From Brevundimonas intermedia (GTDB taxonomy: Bacteria > Pseudomonadota > Alphaproteobacteria > Caulobacterales > Caulobacteraceae), in contig NZ_SPVH01000007.1 in NCBI RefSeq assembly GCF_004614235.1, positions 1 to 64,000 on the forward strand: 64,000 nt of DNA, in the 5' to 3' direction. The notes beneath the pieces are model-generated. The model searched no databases. It saw only the letters and a list, made by a program, of their open reading frames with translations, and had not been told where the DNA came from. How positions within the stretch are numbered: position 1 is the first letter of the stretch; each line of letters opens with the position of its first letter. This document shows, in pieces, positions 1 through 12,586 of this stretch. The position numbers and the translations under genes are program-made.

Positions 1-2
1 CG

Positions 3-485
3 GGTGTCGACCTTCAGGTTGACTGGCGCTTCACCCTTGCTGACATCGGCGCTCCCGATTGGGGCACGATCGACCTGAACACGGTCGTCAGCTGGTTGGA
101 GAACCGTGAAGACAACGTCGTCGAAGGCGGCGTGTTCACCGACCGGACCGGCACGATCGCCAGCTCGTTCGGCAACACCTTCCCGGAATGGAAGACGCTG
201 AGCTCGATCAACTGGTCCAGCGGACCGGTCTCGGTCGGCGCACGCTGGCGCCGCGTGGGCGAAATGACCGTCTTCGGCGGCGGCGACACTCTGCCCGCCA
301 TCGACTACTTCGACCTCAACGGGTCGTGGTCGGTCAACGACACGGTCGTCGTGCGCGCCGGTGTGAACAACCTGACGGACGAAGAGCCCAACGTCTTCTC
401 GCCGGGCGTTCAAGCCAACACCGACCCGTCGACCTATGACGTCCTGGGTCGCCGCTACTACGTCGGCATGACCGCCAAGTTCTAA
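3..485 (+). CDS. TonB-dependent receptor, C-terminal fragment
   Basis: The frame is open from the window edge to a TAA at 483-485, giving the last 160 residues of a longer protein. It reads as alternating beta strands (VNDTVVVRAGVNNLTDEEP, then a final YYVGMTAKF) and ends in phenylalanine, as outer-membrane barrels do. The GVNNLTDEEP-type stretch is typical of the last strands of TonB-dependent receptors in Caulobacterales and sphingomonads. The plug domain and substrate clues lie outside the window. A strong terminator follows at 510-540. Confidence 0.85.
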   Translation, partial: GVDLQVDWRFTLADIGAPDWGTIDLNTVVSWLENREDNVVEGGVFTDRTGTIASSFGNTFPEWKTLSSINWSSGPVSVGARWRRVGEMTVFGGGDTLPAIDYFDLNGSWSVNDTVVVRAGVNNLTDEEPNVFSPGVQANTDPSTYDVLGRRYYVGMTAKF

Positions 486-509
486 GGCCGGTCAACGACA
501 CGAAACTGA

Positions 510-540
510 GGCGGCGGAGCAACGCTCCGCCGCCTTTTTC
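510..540 (+). terminator. Rho-independent terminator after the receptor
   Basis: An 11-bp perfect GC-rich stem (510-520 with 524-534) with a 3-nt loop is followed by five T residues (535-539). It lies 25 bp after the receptor stop and is the clearest intrinsic terminator near the left edge. Confidence 0.85.
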
Positions 541-624
541 GTTTAAGCGCCGCCGTAGAAAAACCATCGGGGCGGGCGAGCGTTGATGATCGTCGCCCGT
601 TCGCGGCGCTCCTGAAGGAAGACC

Positions 625-1179
625 ATGCTCAAACTCCTCGTTCCCGGTATCTCGGCACTGTCGCTGCTGGCCGCAGGCTCCGTAGTCGCCCAAACCCAAG
701 ATGGCCCCATCGTCACGGGCAATCGTTCGGGCGAGACCGCCGATGCGCTGAAAACCCGAGAAGCGATCGCTTATGCGCGGCCGCTGCCGCGGGGCGCGCC
801 CAGCGCCGACTATCCGCTGGTGGCGTGGTGCGATGCGCTGGTGACGGGGCATGCCGATTTGGGCGACACCCTGCCGACCAAGGCGCCCGAGGACGTGGAA
901 CTGGTTCGTCTGGGTCGGCTCGAAGCTCAGGATTTCCGTGGCGCTCTAGCGGCTGCTGCGCCGCGTCAGTCGGCGGCCTCCAAGGCCGAGGCCGAACAGG
1001 CCGTCGCCGGCGTCAAGGCCCAGTGGGCGACGCTGATGAGCAATCCCGACGCGGAAGCCCGCAGCCAATCCTTCGGCCTGTTCTTCGGGCTGCCCGGTCG
1101 TTGCGAACATGCTGCACGGCGTATCCGCAACAATGTTACGACGCCGCCCGCCACGCTGGAAATCGTCGGCATCAACTAG
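625..1179 (+). CDS. Exported hypothetical protein
   Basis: This 184-residue protein begins with a signal peptide (MLKLLVPGISALSLLAAGSV, cleaved near VVAQ). The mature part is alanine-rich, with a helical region around residues 95-130 and two cysteines (near residues 70 and 160) that could form a disulfide. An AGGAAGA Shine-Dalgarno-like sequence precedes the ATG. I do not recognise a family. It stands alone between a terminator and the converging metH gene. The periplasm or cell surface is its likely place. Confidence 0.6.
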   Translation: MLKLLVPGISALSLLAAGSVVAQTQDGPIVTGNRSGETADALKTREAIAYARPLPRGAPSADYPLVAWCDALVTGHADLGDTLPTKAPEDVELVRLGRLEAQDFRGALAAAAPRQSAASKAEAEQAVAGVKAQWATLMSNPDAEARSQSFGLFFGLPGRCEHAARRIRNNVTTPPATLEIVGIN

Positions 1180-1208
1180 GCGGTATTCGCGCGACCTGAC
1201 TGACAAAC

Positions 1209-1228
1209 ACGGCGGCTTGAGCTTCGGC

Positions 1229-1240
<12 letters not shown>
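1209..1240. terminator. Hairpin terminator shared by converging genes
   Basis: A 14-bp stem (1209-1222 with 1227-1240, one G-U pair) is closed by a UUCG loop. It lies between the exported protein gene and metH and covers the metH stop codon at 1229-1231. No long T-run follows on either side, so termination strength is uncertain. Confidence 0.6.
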
Positions 1241-3894
<2,654 letters not shown>

Positions 3895-3895
<1 letters not shown>

Positions 3896-4305
3896 CAGGC
3901 TTTTCTGCTTGCTTGGTTCGCGTGACCGAAGTCGAAGAATACGGTTGAGCGATCTCTCCACACCGTATCCAGGCCTCTTGTCTTCAGTGAAACGGCTGTC
4001 TCGATGCGCCGGCAAATCGGTAGGCCGCTTCTGTGCGAACTGGCGGTGCCGGCTAGAATTCCATCACAAATGGCGAGCAGACGATCTGCTACTTCACGGT
4101 CGCTCACGGGGACGTCTTCTATAAAGAGATATTCCCAAGCGATGCTCACGGTCGGGGCTTTGACAATGACTTCTAAGGCGCCAGTCGGGGGATAGAAGAT
4201 CGCCTCGAAATCACCCGCAGCATCTCCGTCCATTGTGAGGGCACCTTCCGAGGCATGAGCTAATGCTCTTAACTCATCGGAAAAATAGCCGATACACGGC
4301 GTCAT
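3895..4305 (-). CDS. Small hypothetical protein between the two MetH halves
   Basis: This gene encodes 136 residues of unknown function, starting [20 protein letters not shown]. Its start overlaps the stop of the homocysteine methyltransferase gene (TGATG at 4303-4307) and its stop overlaps the metH start (TGATG at 3893-3897), so all three are probably translationally coupled. The protein looks soluble, mixed alpha/beta, with no signal or membrane segment. Base composition is visibly less GC-rich than both neighbours and codon use is less biased, which suggests later acquisition. It may be a MetH accessory protein or a neutral insertion; the sequence does not decide. The tight coupling makes a spurious reading frame unlikely. 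Confidence 0.7.
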
Positions 4306-5387
4306 CACGCCACCATCTCGAATGGTTCCAGCCCCGACAGGCGCAAGGCCACCGGCCGTTCCGGGATCGCACGCGGCTTCAGCGGCGCGACCTCTTCGGC
4401 GACGTGTTTGATATGGTCCGGCGTCGTGCCGCAACAGCCGCCGACGATATTGACCAGGCCGGAGGCGGCCCATTCCTCGATGAAGTGGGCGGTTTCGTGC
4501 GGCTCCTCGTCGTATTGGCCCATGGCGTTGGGCAGGCCGGCGTTGGGATAGGCGGCGACCAGGGTGTCGGCGACGCGGCTAAGCTCGGCGATGAAGGGCC
4601 GCATCAGGTCGGCGCCGAGGGCGCAATTGAAACCAACGGCGAAGGGTTTGGCGTGGCGCACGCTGTTCCAGAAGGCCTCAGCCGTCTGGCCCGACAGGGT
4701 GCGGCCCGACCGGTCGGTGATGGTGCCGCTGATCCAGATGGGCAGGGCGTCCATGCCCTCGTCCTCCAGGTCCTTGATCGCCTTGATCGCGGCCTTGCAG
4801 TTCAGCGTGTCGGTGATGGTTTCGATCAGATAGAGGTCGACGCCGCCTTCGTTCAGCGCCTTCACCTGATGGCGATAGGCCTCATAGACCTGGTCGAAGG
4901 TGACCAGTCGCGCGCCGGGGTCGTTCACGTCGGACGACATCGACAGCATCTTGTTCAGCGGACCGATCGAACCGGCGGCGAAGCGCGGCTTGTGCGGCTC
5001 CTTCTCCGTCCAGCGGTCGGCGGCGGCGCGGGCCAGTTTGGCGCCTTCCAGATTGATGTCCCACACCGCCTGGGCGTCCAGGGCGTAGTCTTCCTGGGCG
5101 ATGGTGGTGCCGGAGAAGGTGTTGGTCTCGGAGATGTCGGCGCCCGCGCCGTAATACTGGTCGTGCAGGTCCGAGATGATGTCCGGGCGGGTGATGCAGA
5201 GGATGTCGTTGTTCCCCTTCATCTGGTGCTTTTCGTCATAGCCGTTGGCGGCGACGAAACGGTCGGCGCGGAAGTCGGCTTCGTCTAGGCCGCGCCGCTG
5301 GATCATCACGCCCCAGGATCCGTCGAGAACCAGGATCCGTTCCTTGGCCGCCTGATGCAGGGCCGCGATGCGTTCAGCGCGGGTCAT
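4305..5387 (-). CDS. metH1: Homocysteine S-methyltransferase domain of split MetH
   Basis: This 360-residue protein corresponds to the N-terminal homocysteine-binding domain of MetH. It opens with ILVLDGSWGVMIQRRGL. The zinc-binding cysteines of the family are present: C255 in GFNCALGAD, and C318 and C319 in VGGCCGTTPDH. It should bind homocysteine and receive the methyl group from methylcobalamin carried by the separate MetH protein (1229-3895), so the two must work as a complex. In E. coli these are one polypeptide; a two-gene form is known in some Alphaproteobacteria. A 160-bp gap with a palindromic repeat separates it from metF. The symbol metH1 is only a label for the half-gene. Confidence 0.92.
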   Translation of the reverse strand: MTRAERIAALHQAAKERILVLDGSWGVMIQRRGLDEADFRADRFVAANGYDEKHQMKGNNDILCITRPDIISDLHDQYYGAGADISETNTFSGTTIAQEDYALDAQAVWDINLEGAKLARAAADRWTEKEPHKPRFAAGSIGPLNKMLSMSSDVNDPGARLVTFDQVYEAYRHQVKALNEGGVDLYLIETITDTLNCKAAIKAIKDLEDEGMDALPIWISGTITDRSGRTLSGQTAEAFWNSVRHAKPFAVGFNCALGADLMRPFIAELSRVADTLVAAYPNAGLPNAMGQYDEEPHETAHFIEEWAASGLVNIVGGCCGTTPDHIKHVAEEVAPLKPRAIPERPVALRLSGLEPFEMVA

Positions 5388-5416
5388 ACTTGATCCTCCA
5401 CAGCGAGCGAAGCGAA

Positions 5417-5516
5417 GCGGGGGAGGGGGACCGCCCGAAGGGTGGTGGAGGGGGCGACTTCACACGCCTGTGTCTGGGGTCGCCCCCTCCACCACTTCGT
5501 GGTCCCCCTCCCCCGC
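5417..5516. repeat. Long imperfect palindrome, intergenic REP-like element
   Basis: Left arm 5417-5458 and right arm 5479-5516 are nearly complementary and are built from GGGGGAGGGGGACC and GGTGGTGGAGGGGGCGAC blocks. The element fills most of the gap between metF and the homocysteine methyltransferase gene. A related block occurs at 10767-10815, so it belongs to a dispersed family. In the transcript it would form a very stable hairpin that could separate expression of metF from the downstream genes. Confidence 0.75.
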
Positions 5517-5547
5517 GAAGGGGCGGGGGAGGATTTGGTCGTCGGCG

Positions 5548-6483
5548 TCATTGCGAGGCCTCACGCACGCCCAGCACGCGGCAGATCGCATAGACCAGAT
5601 CGGCGCGGTTCAGGGTGTAGAAGTGGAAGTCGGAGAAGCCCTCTTCCTGCAGACGCGCGCAGGTCTCGGCGGCGACGGACGCGGCAAGCAGTTTGCGGGT
5701 CTCCGGGTCGTCGTCCAGTCCGTCGAAATGGGCCTTCAGCCAGTCGGGGATGCTGGCCCCGCAGGCGCCGCACATTCGGGTCAGACCGGCGAAGTTGGAC
5801 ACGGGCATGACGCCGGGGATCAGCGGAATGGTGACGCCCGCCGCACGCACCCGGTCGCGGAAACGCAGGAAGGCGTCGATGTCGAAGAAGAACTGGCTGA
5901 CCGCGCGCGTCGCGCCGGCATCCACCTTGGCCTTCAGCACGTCGATGTCGTGGTCGATGGAGGGGCTTTCGGGGTGGCGTTCGGGGTAGGCGCCGACGGT
6001 GACGTCGAACCCGCCGGCGCGGCTGATGGCCTGGGTCAGTTCGGTGGCGTTGGCATAGCCGTCTGAGCGAGGTTGATAGACGCCGCCGATGCCGGAACCG
6101 CCCGGTGGATCGCCGCGCAGGGCGACGATGTGATCGACGCCGATGGTCTTGTAGCCCGCGATGACCTCATCAACTTCTTCGCGGCTGGCCTCGACGCAGG
6201 TCAGGTGGGCGGCGGGACGCAAGCTGGTCTCGGCGATGATCCGCTGGACCGTGCGGTGGGTCCGCTCACGGGTCGAGCCGCCGGCGCCATAGGTGACCGA
6301 GACGAAGGCGGGGTTCAGCGGTTCCAGACGGCGGATCGCCTTCCACAGATTGGCCTCGGCCTCGTCGGTCTTGGGGGGGAAGAACTCGAACGAGACGCGC
6401 ACGTCGTCGCGGTTGGACCCGGCGCGAGCGACAGGGCCCAGGGGCGACAGCAGCAGGGCGCGGGCGTCAGCTAAGGAGGCCAT
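5548..6483 (-). CDS. metF: 5,10-methylenetetrahydrofolate reductase
   Basis: This 311-residue FAD enzyme reduces methylene-tetrahydrofolate to methyl-tetrahydrofolate, the methyl donor for MetH. The family opening VSFEFFPPKTDEAE carries the catalytic glutamate. It is followed by FVSVTYGAGGSTRERT, HIVALRGDPP for folate and flavin contacts, and a TRAVSQFFFD segment. Length fits bacterial MetF. The start codon overlaps the stop of the upstream SahR-like gene (TGATG at 6481-6485), so translation is coupled. With the two MetH genes downstream, the operon covers the methylation half of the methionine cycle. Confidence 0.95.
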   Translation of the reverse strand: MASLADARALLLSPLGPVARAGSNRDDVRVSFEFFPPKTDEAEANLWKAIRRLEPLNPAFVSVTYGAGGSTRERTHRTVQRIIAETSLRPAAHLTCVEASREEVDEVIAGYKTIGVDHIVALRGDPPGGSGIGGVYQPRSDGYANATELTQAISRAGGFDVTVGAYPERHPESPSIDHDIDVLKAKVDAGATRAVSQFFFDIDAFLRFRDRVRAAGVTIPLIPGVMPVSNFAGLTRMCGACGASIPDWLKAHFDGLDDDPETRKLLAASVAAETCARLQEEGFSDFHFYTLNRADLVYAICRVLGVREASQ

Positions 6484-7442
6484 CAGGCGGTCTTTCTGTC
6501 CTGGACGCGGCGTTCCGCCGTCCAGATGGTCACGGTCAGGCCCTCGGCGTCATGCGGCAGGGCGATGGGGGCGGAGGGCGTCAGGCCGCCGTCCAGCAGC
6601 CAGCCATTGATCTCGCTGTCGGCGAAACCGAGGCGGCGATGCTTGTGCGCCTCGCGCATATGTTCGAAGTCGTGGGGCGCGAAGTCGATGATGACCAGGC
6701 GGCCGTTCGGGCTGACCAGGCGGGCGGCCTCGGCGACGGCGGCGGATGGGTCGGACAGGTAGTGCAGAACCTGGTGAACGATCACCAGATCGGCGCTGGC
6801 GGCGGGCAGGCGGGTGGCGAAGATGTCGCCGTGGCGCAGCTCGACCTTGTCCAGCCCGGCCTTGGTGACGTTGGTGCGGGCGATGTTGAGCATGTTCTGG
6901 CTGAGGTCCAGCCCGACCGACATCTTGGCCTTCTTGCCGAACAGGGTCAGCATCCGGCCCGAGCCGGTGCCCAGATCGACGACTCGTTCGAAGGGACCGG
7001 GACCGACGGCCTTTTCCAGGGCGGCTTCGACGGCGGTCTCGCTGACGTAGAGCGAGCGCAGGCGGTCCCACTGGGGCGCGACCTGTTCGAAATAGGTGAC
7101 GGCGGCTTCCTCGCGATCCCTGCGAACCTCGTCCAGGCGGCGGTGATCGGCCTCACCGGCATCCTCGGCCAGGATGTCCAGCACCGTGTCGATCAGGCGG
7201 CGCGCCTGGGCGTCGTGCGACAGGCGGTAATAGACGCGGGCGCCGTCCGGGAAGCGTTCGATCAGGCCGGCGTCGGTCATCAGCTTCAGATGGCGCGACA
7301 CGCGCGGCTGGCTCTGGTCCAGGATGCGCGACATCTCCATGACCGAAAGCTCTTCGCCGGCCAGCAGCGACAGGATGCGCAGGCGGGTGGGTTCTCCGGC
7401 TGCGCGCAGGGCTTCGACAGTCTGATCGGCGGACAGGCTCAT
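6483..7442 (-). CDS. ArsR-family regulator fused to a SAM methyltransferase-like domain (SahR-like)
   Basis: Residues 1-95 form an ArsR winged helix (GEPTRLRILSLLAGEELSV, then a recognition helix in QSQPRVSRHLKLM). Residues 120-310 form a class I methyltransferase fold with the glycine-rich SAM/SAH motif DLGTGSGR at 156-163 and the acidic GLDLSQNM. This architecture matches SahR, a repressor known to sense S-adenosylhomocysteine and control SAM-cycle genes. Its place at the head of metF-metH supports that reading. I prefer the ATG at 7442 because it begins just before the helix-turn-helix and follows a palindrome at 7448-7469; an upstream start at 7478 would cross that palindrome. True methyltransferase activity cannot be excluded. 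Confidence 0.85.
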   Translation of the reverse strand: MSLSADQTVEALRAAGEPTRLRILSLLAGEELSVMEMSRILDQSQPRVSRHLKLMTDAGLIERFPDGARVYYRLSHDAQARRLIDTVLDILAEDAGEADHRRLDEVRRDREEAAVTYFEQVAPQWDRLRSLYVSETAVEAALEKAVGPGPFERVVDLGTGSGRMLTLFGKKAKMSVGLDLSQNMLNIARTNVTKAGLDKVELRHGDIFATRLPAASADLVIVHQVLHYLSDPSAAVAEAARLVSPNGRLVIIDFAPHDFEHMREAHKHRRLGFADSEINGWLLDGGLTPSAPIALPHDAEGLTVTIWTAERRVQDRKTA

Positions 7443-7447
7443 ATGTT

Positions 7448-7469
7448 CATATAAAGATATCCTTATATG
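7448..7469. promoter_or_regulatory. Probable operator of the SahR-like regulator
   Basis: CATATAAAG, a 4-nt ATAT spacer, then CCTTATATG: nine-base arms with one mismatch, very AT-rich against the GC-rich surroundings. It lies 5 bp upstream of the regulator start and shape and position fit ArsR-type autoregulation of the methionine operon. The same intergenic stretch also serves the divergent EF-hand gene. Confidence 0.7.
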
Positions 7470-7561
7470 ATTTGGCAAGCGAAATCGCTTTCATGACGGG
7501 GCCGCGACGGGAATAGTTCGTGCGTGCGTTCAAGGGTTCAGAGCCCTTTTGGAGCAGTCCC

Positions 7562-7960
7562 ATGCGTCACCTGTTGATCACCGCCTTCGCTCTCGCCGCC
7601 GCCGGTCCGGCGTTGGCCCAGAGCGACTTTCCTGAGCCGCCGATGCCGCAGATGTCGGGTCCACCGATGGACGGGCAGATGGGCGGGATGCGGCCGCCGG
7701 AGCGCGAGAGCCTGGCGCAGATGCAGGCCCGGATGACCCAGATGTTCGATCGGCTGGACGCCAATGACGACGATCTGGTCGATGCAAACGAACTTGCCAA
7801 TGCGCGCGGCGGTCGGATGCTGACGCGGATGGATACGGACGCGGACGGTCGAGTGACGCGCGACGAGTTCAACATCGGCGTCGACGCCCAGTTCAAGACG
7901 CTGGACAAGAACGGCGACGGCGTCGTGACGGCGGACGAGCGGCCGCAGCGTCCCCGCTGA
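7562..7960 (+). CDS. Exported EF-hand calcium-binding protein
   Basis: This 132-residue protein has a signal peptide (MRHLLITAFALAAAGPALAQ). A proline/methionine-rich linker follows, then three EF-hand loops: residues 66-77 (DANDDDLVDANE), 91-102 (DTDADGRVTRDE) and 115-126 (DKNGDGVVTADE). All have acidic residues at the usual positions 1, 3, 5 and 12. GGAGCAG lies just upstream of the ATG at 7562, which puts the signal peptide at the N terminus; an earlier in-frame start at 7520 would precede it. A periplasmic calcium-binding or buffering role is likely, but the partner is unknown. Confidence 0.85.
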   Translation: MRHLLITAFALAAAGPALAQSDFPEPPMPQMSGPPMDGQMGGMRPPERESLAQMQARMTQMFDRLDANDDDLVDANELANARGGRMLTRMDTDADGRVTRDEFNIGVDAQFKTLDKNGDGVVTADERPQRPR

Positions 7961-7962
7961 AC

Positions 7963-8889
7963 TCAGACGACGGGCGTCTTCAGCGGTTCGCCCGCGAAAT
8001 GCGCCTGAAGGTTCTGCATCAGCAGCATAAGCATGCCCTGCACCCCGGCGGTCGTGGCCCCGGCGGTGTGGGGCGTCAGGACGACGTTGGGCACGTCGGC
8101 CCAGCGGTTCGGGTCGGTCGGCTCCTCGATGAAGACATCAATCGCGGCCTGACCCAGACTTCCTGATTTCAGGGCGGCGATCAGGGCATCTTCGTCCACG
8201 ACCTGACCGCGCGAGACGTTGACCAGCAGGCCGTCGGGGCCGAGGGCTTCGAGAATTTCGCGCGAGATCAGGCCACGATTGGTCTCGTCTGCCTTGCAGG
8301 CGACGACGAGGATGTCGCTGGCCTTGGCCAGGGCCAGCAGGCTGTCGGCGCGCGGCCATTCGGCGTCGTGCGGGCGCGGGCCCCACCAGCTGACCGCCAT
8401 GCGGAAGGCTTCGGCGCGGTCGGCGACGGCCTTGCCGATATGGCCCAGGCCGATGATGCCCAGTTTCTGGCCGCCGAGGGAGGCGGTGATCGTGCGGGTC
8501 TCGGCGGTCCAGCCGCCGGAACGGACCTGACGATCACCCGACGCGATCTGGCGGCGTGCGGCGAGGATCAGGCCCAGGGCGTGATCGGCGACATCCTCGT
8601 GATTGACGCCGGGGGCATGGGTGACGGGCAGGTCGCGCTCACGGCACCAGCCGATGTCGATTCCGTCATAGCCCGAGGTGAAACAGGCGATCAGGTCGAG
8701 ATTGGGCAGGCGTTCGATCAGCGCCTTGTCCAGCGCAGCCTCGCCGGCGACGACCATGATGCGGATGTCGTGAGCCGCCTCAATCGGCGGACCTTCCCAG
8801 AAACGATAGACGTCGTAGGCGCTCTCCAGAAACCCCGAGAGCGGGGCGAGATGCCGCTGCATGATGAGAACGGCGGGGCGTTGGGTCAT
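7963..8889 (-). CDS. D-isomer specific 2-hydroxyacid dehydrogenase
   Basis: This 308-residue NAD(P)-dependent oxidoreductase has the Rossmann motif GLGHIGKAVADR in the middle. The catalytic pieces are VNVSRGQVVDEDAL (Arg), IDVFIEEPTD (Glu) and LTPHTAGAT (His). These point to reduction of glyoxylate, hydroxypyruvate or another 2-keto acid, but the substrate cannot be set from sequence. It ends 2 bp from the converging EF-hand gene and lies just downstream of ettA on the same strand. Confidence 0.88.
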   Translation of the reverse strand: MTQRPAVLIMQRHLAPLSGFLESAYDVYRFWEGPPIEAAHDIRIMVVAGEAALDKALIERLPNLDLIACFTSGYDGIDIGWCRERDLPVTHAPGVNHEDVADHALGLILAARRQIASGDRQVRSGGWTAETRTITASLGGQKLGIIGLGHIGKAVADRAEAFRMAVSWWGPRPHDAEWPRADSLLALAKASDILVVACKADETNRGLISREILEALGPDGLLVNVSRGQVVDEDALIAALKSGSLGQAAIDVFIEEPTDPNRWADVPNVVLTPHTAGATTAGVQGMLMLLMQNLQAHFAGEPLKTPVV

Positions 8890-8918
8890 GCAGCGGCTCC
8901 TCTTTTCAGGTCAGGCGA

Positions 8919-10586
<1,668 letters not shown>

Positions 10587-10925
10587 GAGGTGCGGTTTCG
10601 CCCTTCGGATTCGTCTGATTTGGGAGTTGGGCCGGATGTAGCGATCCTGACGCCCGAGAGCAAATAAGGCGACGGACAGGCGAGTGCGTCCTCGTGCTTT
10701 CGCTGCGAAGTTTGGAGGGCTGGGCGGAGCGCCGGGCCTTCGCGGACGCCTGTGGGACTTCAAGAGCCCCTCCACCACGCTTCGCGCGGTCCCCCTCCCC
10801 ACGCTGTGTGGAGGAGACAAGGGTGCGGGAACATGCCGAAAGCTTGTCCGTTGATCAGGCTCCCACGCCTTGATCCGGCCCGAAACCGGGTGCGGTATGG
10901 CGTGGCTTGAAGCCTGACTTTCTGG
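10587..10925. other. Intergenic region between ettA and the HtrA-type protease gene
   Basis: These 339 bp lie between two divergent genes and must carry both promoters. No convincing coding sequence or RNA gene is seen. The middle part (10767-10815) is a GC-rich palindromic repeat. The segment next to ettA (10590-10660) is less GC-rich and is the likelier site of its promoter. Confidence 0.5.
10767..10815. repeat. Second copy of the intergenic palindromic repeat
   Basis: CCCTCCACCACGCTTCGCGC followed by GGTCCCCCTCCCC closely matches the right arm of the palindrome at 5479-5516. The flank CACGCTGTGTGGAGG forms a second small hairpin. It appears to be a member of the same dispersed element, cut or diverged on one side. 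Confidence 0.6.
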
Positions 10926-10931
10926 ATGCCC

Positions 10932-12335
10932 ATGAAGACCCGATCGATCGTGCTCGTCGCCGCCTTCGCCCTGTCGGCGTGCGGCAATCCCAACAATTCG
11001 AGGGCGCAGGAGGGCGAGTTCGCCCAGCCGACGCGCACGGCGCCGTCCGACGCGGCAGGCATGAAGTCCAGCTTCGCCCCCGTGGTGCGATCCGCCGCGC
11101 CCGCCGTAGTCAATATCTCGGCCCGCAGCGTGCAGCGGGTCCAGGCCGATCCCTTCTTCCAGTTCTTCGGTGGCGGCATCCCCCAGGCGCGGGTGGCGGA
11201 ATCGGTCGGGTCGGGCGTCATCGTCCGCTCGGACGGGATCGTGGTGACCAACAATCACGTCATCGACGGCGCCCAACAGATCAAGGTCGTGCTGAACGAT
11301 CGGCGCGAGTTTCCCGCCACAGTCATCCTGGCCGACGAGCGCAGCGACATCGCGGTGCTGCGGCTGGAGAACGTCAGCGACCGCCTGCCGGTCCTCGCCA
11401 TCGACGATCAGGAGGAGCAGCAGGTCGGCGACTTGGTCCTAGCCATCGGCAATCCGTTCGGCGTGGGCCAGACGGTGACCAACGGCATCATCTCGGCCCT
11501 GAACCGGACCGAGACCGGCATTTCCGACAGCGGCTCCTTCATCCAGACCGACGCGGCCATCAACCCCGGCAATTCAGGCGGGGCCCTGGTGGACATGGAC
11601 GGCGACCTGATCGGCATCAACACCGCCATCTTCTCCCGCTCAGGCTCGTCGGCCGGGGTCGGGTTCGCCGTGCCCGCCGCCATGGTCAAGCGTGTGGTGG
11701 ATTCGGCGCTGGGCGGCGCGACGACGGTCGTTCGGCCCTGGCTGGGGGTCAAGGGCGACACGGTCACCGGCGACATCGCCGGCAGCCTGGGCCTGACCCG
11801 GCCGCAGGGCTTGGTCGTCACAGACGTCTACGCCAATGGCCCGGCGGCTCGCGCGGGCGTGCGTCAGGGCGACGTGATCACCGCCGTCGACGGTCAGGAA
11901 ATCAACGACCAGGGCGGGCTGAACTATCGCGTCGGCTCACGCAATCCGAACGACCAGGTCCAGGTCGCCATACTGCGCGACGGGCGGGCGCAGACCCTGA
12001 CGGCGCGCGTTCAGCCCCTGCCGGGCGACGCCGATCCGAAACAGGGCGTCACCATAGCCGCCGGTCCCTTCGCCGGGGCCGAGGTCGTGGCCCTGAACCC
12101 GGCCCTGGCCGACCGGCTGGGCGGCGATCCGTTCGCCACGGGCGTCATCGTCACCGGCGTCTCCGGCCGAGGCTACGCCGCACGTGCGGGCTTCCGCCAA
12201 AACGACCTGATCGTCAGCATCAACGGCCGCGCCATCGCCAGCGCCCGCGACGTCGAGACCGCCAGTTCCGGGCGCGGCCCGTGGGAGGTCGTGGTCAACC
12301 GCGGCGGCCGTCAGATAAGGGGCGTGCTGCGATAA
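10932..12335 (+). CDS. Do/DegP-type serine protease, lipoprotein-like
   Basis: This protein of about 467 residues begins with a lipoprotein-type signal (AAFALSACGN, cysteine near residue 18). The trypsin-like domain has His in TNNHVID (residue 109), Asp in ERSDIAVL (139) and Ser in NPGNSGGAL (215), then one clear PDZ domain (about 260-350) and a second, more divergent PDZ domain at the C terminus. Substrates would be misfolded envelope proteins. The lipobox suggests it is anchored in the inner or outer membrane, unlike soluble DegP. Two ATGs lie 6 bp apart; CTGGA is spaced well for the second, at 10932. Confidence 0.88.
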   Translation: MKTRSIVLVAAFALSACGNPNNSRAQEGEFAQPTRTAPSDAAGMKSSFAPVVRSAAPAVVNISARSVQRVQADPFFQFFGGGIPQARVAESVGSGVIVRSDGIVVTNNHVIDGAQQIKVVLNDRREFPATVILADERSDIAVLRLENVSDRLPVLAIDDQEEQQVGDLVLAIGNPFGVGQTVTNGIISALNRTETGISDSGSFIQTDAAINPGNSGGALVDMDGDLIGINTAIFSRSGSSAGVGFAVPAAMVKRVVDSALGGATTVVRPWLGVKGDTVTGDIAGSLGLTRPQGLVVTDVYANGPAARAGVRQGDVITAVDGQEINDQGGLNYRVGSRNPNDQVQVAILRDGRAQTLTARVQPLPGDADPKQGVTIAAGPFAGAEVVALNPALADRLGGDPFATGVIVTGVSGRGYAARAGFRQNDLIVSINGRAIASARDVETASSGRGPWEVVVNRGGRQIRGVLR

Positions 12336-12376
12336 GTCAGGCTGGACACAGTCTTCGGTTGTGGCGATGTTAGGCC

Positions 12377-12580
12377 ATGAGTGAGCCCACGATCTTCGGA
12401 CTTTTTAGTGGAACTGTTGGCTTTGCTGTCTTCGTGATCGCCGCCTGGAAGATTGCGTCATGGCTTGCTCGGAAGGGCCACGTCGTCCGTCCCGCCACCT
12501 GGATGGATCACCAGATGACGAAGATTGAAAATGTGGCGGCGGAGAAGAAGCGCGCGGCGGAGACGTTCGACAGGGACTGA
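12377..12580 (+). CDS. Small single-span membrane protein
   Basis: This 67-residue protein has one hydrophobic segment (about residues 7-28, FGLFSGTVGFAVFVIAAWKI). A basic, then amphipathic lysine/glutamate-rich tail ends in TFDRD. I do not recognise the family. It lies 41 bp after the protease gene, so they may be co-transcribed. The coding region is less GC-rich than its neighbours. Confidence 0.55.
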   Translation: MSEPTIFGLFSGTVGFAVFVIAAWKIASWLARKGHVVRPATWMDHQMTKIENVAAEKKRAAETFDRD

Positions 12581-12586
12581 CCATCC

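Noticed and set aside
4306-4473. N-terminal extension of the small gene between the metH halves
   Set aside because: The upstream frame lies wholly inside the homocysteine methyltransferase gene and is Arg-rich; the TGATG junction marks the true start.
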